5,842 bases of DNA from CAYGWP01 sp964353455 (GTDB lineage: Bacteria; Planctomycetota; Phycisphaerae; FEN-1346). Numbering within the stretch: position 1 is the stretch's first letter; the number at the start of each line of letters is the position of its first letter. The translations under genes were made by a program, and so were the position numbers. Shown here piece after piece: positions 1 to 5,768 of this stretch. The notes beneath the pieces are model-generated. The model saw only the letters and a list, made by a program, of their open reading frames with translations. It was not told the DNA's origin and did no database searches. The stretch covers positions 1 through 5,842 of the forward strand of contig CAYGWP010000333.1 in assembly GCA_964353455.1 (NCBI GenBank). Direction: 5' to 3'.

Positions 1-2
1 TC

Positions 3-1418
3 GACACGAACCTTGAGCGGTCTGTGGCGATCAACATGCTGCCTCGCGGTATCGCTAAGGCCAGCCAGGGCCTCCTGGACCGGTTCCTTAGGGAAGCCCG
101 CAGCGCCGCGAAACTCGGCCACCCGAACATCGTCACGATCCATCAAATCTGCCCATATAAAGATACATTCTATATCGTCATGGAACTCGTGGACGGCGGG
201 GCGCTGCACGAACTGCTGGCCCAGCAGAAACGATTCACGCCGGCCGAGGCCACCCGCATCATCCGGGCCGCCGCCGAGGGCCTCGGCCACGCACACCGCC
301 GCGGCATCATCCACCGAGACATCAAGCCCGGCAACATCATGCTCACCAACGACGGCGTGGCCAAGGTCAGCGACTTCGGCCTGGCGCGCGACGTCCTCCA
401 GGGCCGCGACATCGTAGGACCCGGACACAGCCTCGGCACGCCACGCTACATGGCCCCCGAACAGGCCCTCGGCGACGAGCCGACCGCCGCAAGCGACCTC
501 TACAGCCTTGCCGCAACCTACTACGCCCTGCTGACGGGCCGGCCTCCCTTCGACGCCCCCACCGACCGCGAGATCATGAAGAAACACGTCCAAGAGGCGC
601 TGCCGGACCCGCGGCGGGCCGTGCCCGACCTCCCGGTCGCCGTCTTCCGCTTCTTCGAGAAGGCGATGGCCAAGGAGCCTGAGGACCGGTACCTGACGGC
701 CGAGGAGTTCATCGAGGCGCTGGACCGGCTGGACTTTTCGCATCCCGACGGGGGTGCCCCGCCCACCGCCCAGGCCCTGAGCGCGCAGATCGGCCCGATC
801 TCGGCCGAGGACCGCGGCGGGCACCTGACCGAAGCGCTCGACCGCGCGGTCCGCCGGGCGCAGCGCCAGCGCACCCCGACGCCTCAGACCGCGCTCGCGC
901 CGTCATCAGTGGCGATTCGCACTGCCCGCAAGGCCAACTGGGTCCTTTGGCTCCTCATTGGCGTGGGCGTGGCGATCCTGGTCGGCGGCGCGGTTGTGGC
1001 CGCCATCATGCTCTCGAAGACGACGCCCGGCGGCGACACGGGACCGACGCCGCCCGTTTCGCCTGCCCCAGCGCAGCCCGGTGCCCCGACTCCGCCGCCG
1101 GAGCCGGCCGCGAAGGCCCCCGAAGTCGGGCCGACCCCGGGACCTCAGCCGCCCACGGTCGCAAAGCCGCCCGAAAAGGTCCAGCCTGCCGCCAAGCCGC
1201 CGGAACCGCCCAACACCATCGAAGATGCCGCCCAGGCCGCCCTCGACGAGGTCCGCAAGGCCGAGGCCGACCCGAAGATTCCGCGCGAAGAAATTATCCG
1301 CATGTACGAGGAGAACGTCCTCGGCATCAGACAGTACGCGAAGACCAAGGCGGCCCAGGAGGCCCAGAAGGCCATCGACCGCCTCAGGGCCGAGCCGGAA
1401 GGCGGAAAAAAGAAATAG
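3..1418 (+). CDS. Transmembrane Hanks-type Ser/Thr protein kinase, 5' partial, VAIK lysine replaced
   Basis: This is a PknB-like membrane kinase that would phosphorylate proteins on Ser/Thr in the cytoplasm. The frame is open from base 3, so the start and the glycine loop lie upstream. Counting from the GTG at 24, visible motifs are the alpha-C glutamate E24 (REA), HRDIKPGN at 97-104, DFG at 117-119, GTPRYMAPE at 138-146 and the DLYSL segment. The kinase fold ends near residue 240. A Thr/Pro-containing basic linker leads to one hydrophobic membrane helix at 306-330, then a Pro/Ala-rich stretch (about 335-396) and a charged helical tail (397-464) predicted to be outside the membrane. The residue at the VAIK lysine position is Asn (AAC, 33-35), while HRD and DFG are intact, so activity is uncertain. 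The kinase identity is secure; substrate and signal are unknown. The gene converges on alr. Confidence 0.93.
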   Translation, partial: DTNLERSVAINMLPRGIAKASQGLLDRFLREARSAAKLGHPNIVTIHQICPYKDTFYIVMELVDGGALHELLAQQKRFTPAEATRIIRAAAEGLGHAHRRGIIHRDIKPGNIMLTNDGVAKVSDFGLARDVLQGRDIVGPGHSLGTPRYMAPEQALGDEPTAASDLYSLAATYYALLTGRPPFDAPTDREIMKKHVQEALPDPRRAVPDLPVAVFRFFEKAMAKEPEDRYLTAEEFIEALDRLDFSHPDGGAPPTAQALSAQIGPISAEDRGGHLTEALDRAVRRAQRQRTPTPQTALAPSSVAIRTARKANWVLWLLIGVGVAILVGGAVVAAIMLSKTTPGGDTGPTPPVSPAPAQPGAPTPPPEPAAKAPEVGPTPGPQPPTVAKPPEKVQPAAKPPEPPNTIEDAAQAALDEVRKAEADPKIPREEIIRMYEENVLGIRQYAKTKAAQEAQKAIDRLRAEPEGGKKK

Positions 1419-1422
1419 CGGC

Positions 1423-2535
1423 CTACGTGTAAATCCTCGGCACCCGGCGGCCGATCCCGGTGAGGATCTCGTACGGTATCGTGCCGCACAACTTCGCCAG
1501 GGCCTCGGCCGAAATGGGGCTGGAGTGGTCGGCCTCAATGAGCGCGGCCTCCAGGCCGATGCGCGGTTCCGGCACTTCCGCGACGTCCACGAGCAGCATG
1601 TCCATGCAGACGACGCCGCGGATCGGGCACAGGCGCCCGGCGATGCGTGCCATCCCGCCGCGGTAGAGCGCCCGCGGGTATCCGTCGGCGTAGCCGATCG
1701 GGAGGACGCCCAGCGTGGAGGGCCGGTCGGCCACCCATTTATGTCCATAACTTACGCCTTCGCCCGCCTCGATGCGCTTAAGGCGCACCACCCGCGTCTT
1801 CAGGGCGAGCGCCGGCCGCAGCGCCACCGCCGCCGCCGCCGCGGGGCACGGCCGGATTCCGTACAAGGCAAGGCCCGGCCGGACCATGTCGAAGCGGGCC
1901 TCGGCCAGGGCGATTGTCGCCGATGAGTTGGCGGCATGAACCAGCGGCGGCCGCACCCCGGCGGCACGCATCGCGTCTAGCGACCGCCGGAACCGCTCGA
2001 GTTGCTCAGGCGTCGCCTCGTGACCGTCCTCATCCGCGCACGCAAGGTGCGTGTACGCGCCTTCGAGGACGAGGTGCTTCATCCCGGCGACGGCGGCCGC
2101 CGTGGCGGCGGCATCCTCGGCACGCACGCCCAGGCGGTTCATCCCGGTGTCGATCTTAAGGTGGACCCGCACGGTGCGGTCATGGGCGGCGGCCTGCCGC
2201 TCGATCTCGCGTGCAGTCGAAAGGTCATCGACCGTCGGCCGCAGGTCATACTCCATCGCGGCGGCGATCTCGTCGGCCGGAATCGCGCCCATCACCAGGA
2301 TCGGACGCCCGACGCCCGCCACCCTTAGTTCAATCCCCTCTTCCACCAGGGCGACCGCCAGCATGTCGATCCCGGCGGCCTCAAGCGTCCGCGCAACCGG
2401 CACCGCCCCGTGCCCGTACGCATCGGCCTTGACCACCCCCAGGACCTTGACCTGCGGCGCAAGCAGGGCCTTCAGCGTCCGGTAGTTATCTCGGACGGCG
2501 GCAAGTTCGATTTCAGCGAATGTGGGTCTCGACAT
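1423..2535 (-). CDS. alr: Alanine racemase (PLP-dependent, fold type III)
   Basis: It interconverts L- and D-alanine in the cytoplasm, supplying D-Ala for the D-Ala-D-Ala end of the peptidoglycan stem. The 370-residue length is normal. The N-terminal barrel carries the PLP lysine K36 in VVKADAYGHG. Further residues match the Geobacillus enzyme with offsets of 0-3: K127 (the carbamylated lysine there), R134 in DTGMNRLG, H163, R219 in MVRPG, the second catalytic base Y263 in GVSYGHKW, Y282 in IGYADGYPR, and M311/D312 in CMDM. All catalytic positions are present, so it should be active. The ATG at 2535 gives the usual short lead before RPTFAEIEL. No Shine-Dalgarno sequence is visible, but a promoter-like element lies just upstream. 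It lies downstream of the peptidase cassette and murJ on the same strand, and its stop is 4 bp from the kinase stop. Confidence 0.97.
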   Translation of the reverse strand: MSRPTFAEIELAAVRDNYRTLKALLAPQVKVLGVVKADAYGHGAVPVARTLEAAGIDMLAVALVEEGIELRVAGVGRPILVMGAIPADEIAAAMEYDLRPTVDDLSTAREIERQAAAHDRTVRVHLKIDTGMNRLGVRAEDAAATAAAVAGMKHLVLEGAYTHLACADEDGHEATPEQLERFRRSLDAMRAAGVRPPLVHAANSSATIALAEARFDMVRPGLALYGIRPCPAAAAAVALRPALALKTRVVRLKRIEAGEGVSYGHKWVADRPSTLGVLPIGYADGYPRALYRGGMARIAGRLCPIRGVVCMDMLLVDVAEVPEPRIGLEAALIEADHSSPISAEALAKLCGTIPYEILTGIGRRVPRIYT

Positions 2536-2544
2536 AACGTGGCG

Positions 2545-2573
2545 TTTCTATCGCGCACCCGGCGGCGGGTCAA
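2545..2573 (-). promoter_or_regulatory. Candidate sigma70-type promoter of alr
   Basis: On the minus strand TTGACC (2573-2568, 5 of 6 to consensus) is followed by a 17-nt spacer and TAGAAA (2550-2545, 4 of 6). Transcription would start near 2538, only 3-4 nt before the alr ATG at 2535, giving an almost leaderless mRNA, which fits the lack of a ribosome binding site. This is a sequence match only, and the host's sigma-factor preference is unknown. Confidence 0.5.
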
Positions 2574-2575
2574 GC

Positions 2576-2591
2576 GGCTGGCGACCCAGCC
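2576..2591. other. Small GC-rich hairpin in the peptidase-alr gap
   Basis: GGCTGG at 2576-2581 pairs perfectly with CCAGCC at 2586-2591 around a 4-nt loop. It lies two bases upstream of the candidate alr -35 box. No T-run follows on either strand, so it is not a canonical intrinsic terminator; it could be a weak terminator for the peptidase gene, part of an operator, or chance in GC-rich DNA. I see nothing else in the 122-bp gap except the alr promoter. Confidence 0.25.
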
Positions 2592-2657
2592 TGAATCAGA
2601 CCATGTCATTGGGGCAGGAACGCGGTGGCACGCCGGTCGCCGGGATAACCGCGCCGG

Positions 2658-3617
2658 CTACGCCCCCGGGGGCGGCGGCGTCTGCACAGGCACTATCTGG
2701 AACTGTTTGATGAACGCCTTGCCCAGATGATTCTCTATGATTTTCACTGCCGGGGTTGCGCTAAAGGTGTGCGTTGTTGCATGGAAGACCGACAAGAAGA
2801 GGTCCTGGCACTTCTGGTTCATCTCCAGGAAATCGATCTTCAGCCCCTTGCGCTTCAGAACATTCCGTGGAATGTGGCGATTGTGACTCTTCCAGTGGCC
2901 ATGGTCGGCCAGCCAATGGGCCACCCGATAGGCCTTTGCGGTCCTGTCGCGGTCCTTCTTGAACATGTACTGCGCGAGCCACCCACGGACAAGTTCCTCA
3001 GACAAGTCCGAGGCATGCTCACACTGAACCAACAGGTCCGGCCCGTATTGGTCCAGCATGGGCAGCCAGGCACCAAGTTTCCGGGGGTCCTGACACTCAC
3101 GCTTGGCTTGCTCGAACTGATCCAGGATGGCCTGGGCCGGCACCATTCGCTGCCCCAGTTTGGTGTTCACCACTACCTGTGGGTCGATGGGCCCAAGGAA
3201 TGAGTGTTTTCCCATGAGGATCGTATCCGCCGCACAGGCAATCATCGTGGCGGCCGACATGGCCAATTGGGGCACGACAACCCGAATATGCCTGAACTTG
3301 GACCTTAGATAGAGTACGAGTGACTCCGCGGCTGCCAGCGATCCTCCTGGACTGTGCAGTATCAAGTCCAGGTTCGGCCCTTTCATCTGATGGACAACCT
3401 CCATGATGCCCTGGAGGTCTTCGTCCACAATGCTGATGAGCGGGCCAGGTGCCTCTTGCGGCTGCGTCCACTTGGTAGCATAAAGTATGACGTTTCTACC
3501 AGTGTACCCATACAGCGCCACCAGGTACTTCCGCCTGACAGCGTCAAAGGCAGGGGGATTCTGCCCGCCGGCGCAGGAATCCTCAAGTTCCTTCAGGATG
3601 CCGCTCCACGTTGGCAT
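2658..3617 (-). CDS. SDH-family Clp-fold serine peptidase (SppA/ClpP-like, soluble)
   Basis: A 319-residue protein of the SDH proteinase family (Pfam SDH_protease type, Clp/crotonase fold, clan SK). Seen in order: family-like N-terminus MPTWSGIL and RRKYLVALYGYTGRNVILYA (residues 28-47); strand plus oxyanion-type loop LILHSPGGS (85-93); nucleophile elbow QLAMSAATMIA (117-127) with S121 as probable catalytic Ser; GKHSFLGPIDPQ (136-147); and a C-terminal half with HWKSHNRHIPR (241-251) and HATTHTF (279-285), then a short proline tail. There is no signal peptide or membrane helix, so it should be cytoplasmic, unlike SppA. No ClpP-like His is evident at the expected place; K172, 51 residues after S121, may be the base by analogy with Bacillus SppA (inference). 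GAAGGG lies 10 nt before the ATG. It follows a 70-residue gene by 21 nt. Substrate and physiological role are unknown. G+C is lower than in its neighbours. Confidence 0.85.
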   Translation of the reverse strand: MPTWSGILKELEDSCAGGQNPPAFDAVRRKYLVALYGYTGRNVILYATKWTQPQEAPGPLISIVDEDLQGIMEVVHQMKGPNLDLILHSPGGSLAAAESLVLYLRSKFRHIRVVVPQLAMSAATMIACAADTILMGKHSFLGPIDPQVVVNTKLGQRMVPAQAILDQFEQAKRECQDPRKLGAWLPMLDQYGPDLLVQCEHASDLSEELVRGWLAQYMFKKDRDRTAKAYRVAHWLADHGHWKSHNRHIPRNVLKRKGLKIDFLEMNQKCQDLFLSVFHATTHTFSATPAVKIIENHLGKAFIKQFQIVPVQTPPPPGA

Positions 3618-3638
3618 GGCGCGCCGGCCCTTCGGGGA

Positions 3639-3851
3639 TTACCAGGGCGTCGTCAGGGAGGTGTCAGAAGCGGTAATCACATGCCTCTCGAGCATGGCTT
3701 CGGCATAGGGGCGAACGTGTCTGTCAACGGATTCCCATTGCCGGTACACTTGTTCAATGGCCCGCACTCCCGGTTGAGCGCAAGCGCTGCGCAGAAGGTC
3801 ATTCAAACCGGATTTGGGCCTCTTGATTCTTGTACGCATCTTCGTCTTCAT
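3639..3851 (-). CDS. Small basic protein of unknown function, cotranscribed with the peptidase
   Basis: A 70-residue hypothetical protein. The N-terminal dozen residues are strongly basic (MKTKMRTRIKRPK), followed by amphipathic helical segments around residues 16-30 and 32-57 (NDLLRSACAQPGVRAIEQVY, then RQWESVDRHVRPYAEAMLERHV) and a Ser/Thr-rich end. No membrane segment, signal peptide or metal-binding motif is visible. I chose the ATG at 3851 rather than the ATG nine bases upstream at 3860 because AAAGG sits 9 nt before the former but directly abuts the latter. It ends in TAA and the peptidase ATG follows 21 nt later, so the two are probably one operon with a promoter just upstream. Base composition (57% G+C at 3661-3720) matches the peptidase and not murJ. 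It may be a substrate, adaptor or regulator of the peptidase; that is inference. Confidence 0.7.
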   Translation of the reverse strand: MKTKMRTRIKRPKSGLNDLLRSACAQPGVRAIEQVYRQWESVDRHVRPYAEAMLERHVITASDTSLTTPW

Positions 3852-3860
3852 GGCCGCCAT

Positions 3861-3865
3861 CCTTT
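3861..3865 (-). promoter_or_regulatory. Shine-Dalgarno AAAGG that fixes the small-gene start
   Basis: Minus-strand AAAGG at 3865-3861 lies 9 nt before the ATG at 3851 and touches the ATG at 3860 with no spacer. The spacing favours 3851 as the real start. Confidence 0.5.
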
Positions 3866-3887
3866 GGGGGCTTCCGGCTTCTTATGT

Positions 3888-3916
3888 AGTATATCCAAGA
3901 ATGCCCGTCAAGGCAA
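3888..3916 (-). promoter_or_regulatory. Candidate promoter of the small protein-peptidase operon
   Basis: On the minus strand TTGCCT (3916-3911, 4 of 6) is followed by a 17-nt spacer and TATACT (3893-3888, 5 of 6). This is an AT-rich pocket in GC-rich DNA at the very end of murJ. Transcription would start near 3880, leaving about a 30-nt leader that contains the AAAGG ribosome site. The -35 box and part of the spacer overlap the last murJ codons. This suggests the cassette carries its own promoter, though read-through from murJ is also possible. Confidence 0.5.
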
Positions 3917-5689
3917 ATCGGGCGGCTTCCGTCCGGCGCGGGCAAGGAGGTCCCTGAGTTCGGTCATCCGCATGAGGTGCGCGGCAGCGGCGAAGGCGGC
4001 CCCGCCGGCGGCCACGCCTCCGAAGAACTGCACGGCGTAGAGCGACCGGCTCGCGGGGGCGAGGGGGAGCATCGGCGCGGCCAAGTGCATGGCGGCCCAG
4101 GCCGCGGCGGCCATGGCGGCGGAGGCCACGAGCGTTCGCCCGACGGTCGCCCCGACGGCACGCCACTCCAGATGCGCGCACCGCGCGCCCAGGAGCCGCC
4201 CCAGGATGGAGAACTTGACGACCGCCGCAATCACCGTCGAGAGGGCAAGCCCCTTCTCGGCCAGCGGCCAGACGAGCGTAAGGTTCAGCGCGAGGTTCAG
4301 TCCCGCCGCAAGCAGGGCGATCCTGAGCGGCGTCATCGTGTCCTCAAGCGCATAGAACGCCCGCACGAAAATGTGGTTGGCCGAGTACGCCCATATGCCG
4401 AGCGAAAAAAGGTTCGCCACCCACACGGTCCGCTCGACGGCGCCGGCAGACTCGGCGAACCGGCCGTGCCCCAGGAAAAGTTGCACCAGCGGCTCGCACA
4501 CCAGGATTATCCCGATGCCCGCCGGGATCCCGATGAAAAACGTCAGCCTGAGGCCGTGCGACGCCGTGTGGCCCATGCCGACAAAATCGCGGTGCACCGC
4601 CTGCCGCGACAGGACCGGAAAAATCACCGTGGCCAGCGCAATGGCGAACACGCCCAGCGGGAACTGGTAAATCAGCGGCCCGTAGTAGAGCACCGATGCC
4701 GCCCCCGTCGCCATCGGGAACCGGACGTTCCACGGGCCGACGGCGAACGTCTCTACGCCCGCCTCGTTCGGACTGAGAAGATTCGCGATGAGCGAGTCCA
4801 TGAACACATTTAACTGAATAAGCCCGATGCCCAGGACCATCGGACCCATCAGCGCCAGCACGCGCCTGAGGCCCGGGTCCCGCAGATTCCAGGCGGGGCG
4901 GAAGAAGAGGCCCACCCGCCGCATCGCGGGCGCCTGGATGATGATCTCGACGATCCCCGCCGCAAGAATCGCCGCCGAGATGACATAGACCTGCGTGACC
5001 GGCTCGTCGGCCAGCCACAGCCCGGCCGCCGCCGCGCCGCCGATGATAAACAGGTTCAGCACCACCGGCGCAATGGCCGGCATCACGAAGTGCTTGCGGC
5101 AATTGAGCGCCGCCTGAAGCAGGGCCACCAGGCACACCATGACCCCGAACGGAAAAAGGACCGCCCCCAGCCCGAAAATCAGATGCCACTTCGTTCCCGC
5201 CTCGGTAAGATACCGCAGCACAAGGAACACGCCGTCGCCGGCGAGCGTGACGGCCGCCAGCGCGGTCACCAGGACAACGATCATCAGGCTCATGAACCTG
5301 TTGGCGGCATCGCGGCCGCCTTTTTCAAGGTAGTCGGTGAAGACCGGGATGAAGGCGGCCGACAGGGCGCCCTCGCCCAGGAGTTGCCGCAGCAGGTTCG
5401 GCAGCCGGAACGCCATCGAGTAGGCGTCCATGATCCAACCGGCGCCGATGACGTGGGCGAGTGCGGCATCGCGCGCCAGGCCCGCTATGCGCGACACCAG
5501 CGTCAGGGCGCTGACGATCCGCACGTCGCCCATGTGCGACCCGAGGCGGCTGTGCGCGGCGACAGGCGCCGGACCGGGCGGCGGATTCGGCGCCGGTCTC
5601 AGCGGCGCAACTTCGGATTGGCCCTGGCTTTCTTCGAGGGGCATAAGGCGATTCGGCTCCGCATTCTTGGGCGGGTCGGGCACCCGCAT
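3908..5689 (-). CDS. murJ: Lipid II flippase MurJ (MviN family, MOP superfamily)
   Basis: A polytopic inner-membrane protein that flips lipid-linked peptidoglycan precursor to the outer face. Signature segments: SRIAGLARD (residues 66-74), MDAYSMAFRLPNLLRQLLGEGALSAAFIPVF (87-117), QAALNCRKHFVMPAIAPVVLN (192-212) and YQFPLGVFAIALATVIFP (from 341), with about 14 hydrophobic segments throughout. R67, R73, D88 and R101 align at a constant offset of 49 with E. coli R18, R24, D39 and R52. The equivalent of E. coli R270 (YYADRL) is Leu339 here (YYGPLI). At 593 residues it is longer than the usual 510-530: a proline-rich, poorly conserved N-terminal stretch of 52 residues and an extra loop near 306-331 explain this. 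The ATG at 5689 follows an in-frame TAG (5695-5693); M16 (5644) or M53 (5533) are alternative starts. The peptidase cassette and alr lie downstream on the same strand. Confidence 0.95.
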   Translation of the reverse strand: MRVPDPPKNAEPNRLMPLEESQGQSEVAPLRPAPNPPPGPAPVAAHSRLGSHMGDVRIVSALTLVSRIAGLARDAALAHVIGAGWIMDAYSMAFRLPNLLRQLLGEGALSAAFIPVFTDYLEKGGRDAANRFMSLMIVVLVTALAAVTLAGDGVFLVLRYLTEAGTKWHLIFGLGAVLFPFGVMVCLVALLQAALNCRKHFVMPAIAPVVLNLFIIGGAAAAGLWLADEPVTQVYVISAAILAAGIVEIIIQAPAMRRVGLFFRPAWNLRDPGLRRVLALMGPMVLGIGLIQLNVFMDSLIANLLSPNEAGVETFAVGPWNVRFPMATGAASVLYYGPLIYQFPLGVFAIALATVIFPVLSRQAVHRDFVGMGHTASHGLRLTFFIGIPAGIGIILVCEPLVQLFLGHGRFAESAGAVERTVWVANLFSLGIWAYSANHIFVRAFYALEDTMTPLRIALLAAGLNLALNLTLVWPLAEKGLALSTVIAAVVKFSILGRLLGARCAHLEWRAVGATVGRTLVASAAMAAAAWAAMHLAAPMLPLAPASRSLYAVQFFGGVAAGGAAFAAAAHLMRMTELRDLLARAGRKPPDLP

Positions 5690-5718
5690 ACGCTAATCAA
5701 TCGGCGCGACGTTGTCAA
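5690..5718 (-). promoter_or_regulatory. Candidate murJ promoter with palindrome over the -35 box
   Basis: Minus-strand TTGACA (5718-5713, full consensus) is followed by a 17-nt spacer and TAGCGT (5695-5690, 3 of 6), which touches the ATG at 5689. If used, transcription would start near 5683, inside the first codons, favouring a GTG at 5683, M16 or M53 as the real start. The -35 box sits in a perfect palindrome CGTTG-T-CAACG (5710-5720), which could be an operator half-site pair or chance. Confidence 0.35.
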
Positions 5719-5747
5719 CGCCGAGGGAGGACACGCCGAGGGAGGAC
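5718..5747. repeat. Exact tandem repeat, 2 x 15 bp
   Basis: ACGCCGAGGGAGGAC occurs at 5718-5732 and again without interruption at 5733-5747. It lies directly upstream of the murJ -35 box, which it touches by one base. Two copies only; it may be a slippage product or a paired binding site. No protein-coding frame accounts for it. Confidence 0.85.
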
Positions 5748-5768
5748 GCGTTCAGCGTGACGCAGTTC

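Larger units (their letters stand above)
2658..3907. other. Low-G+C cassette between murJ and alr, possibly acquired
   Basis: Hand counts give 52% G+C at 2761-2820, 57% at 3241-3300 and 57% at 3661-3720, against 78% at 4081-4140 (murJ), 87% at 1801-1860 (alr) and 82% at 241-300 (kinase). The change coincides with the two cassette genes and their promoter. I found no transposase, integrase, terminal inverted repeat or clear target duplication at the edges, so the way it arrived is unknown. Confidence 0.5.

Noticed and set aside
24..26. GTG at 24 as the kinase start
   Set aside because: It is the Val of the VAIK-like motif; the frame stays open upstream to base 3 with kinase-like residues (DTNLERS), so the gene begins outside the window.
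906..1926. Long open frames on both strands (906-1748 minus, 958-1926 plus) across the kinase-alr junction
   Set aside because: They span the tails of two well-supported convergent genes and give low-complexity Arg/Pro/Ala translations; GC-rich DNA has few stops in these frames.
2658..3617. Calling the peptidase SppA (signal peptide peptidase)
   Set aside because: It has no membrane anchor or signal peptide, and the N-terminal and His-rich C-terminal motifs fit the soluble SDH family better.
3858..3860. ATG at 3860 as the start of the small gene
   Set aside because: The only ribosome-site match abuts it with no spacer, while it is 9 nt from the ATG at 3851.
2727..4040. Plus-strand frames at 2727-3203 and 3354-4040 opposite the peptidase
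   Set aside because: The minus-strand frame carries a coherent Clp-fold protein with its motifs in order; the plus frames show no motifs and no ribosome site was identified.
3977..4813. 278-residue open frame on the plus strand inside murJ
   Set aside because: It is antisense to strongly conserved MurJ segments, its translation is Arg/Gly/His/Pro-rich as expected for an out-of-frame read of GC-rich DNA, and no family motif is visible.
5718..5747. Tandem repeat as a CRISPR remnant
   Set aside because: The copies are directly adjacent with no spacers and no cas gene is present.
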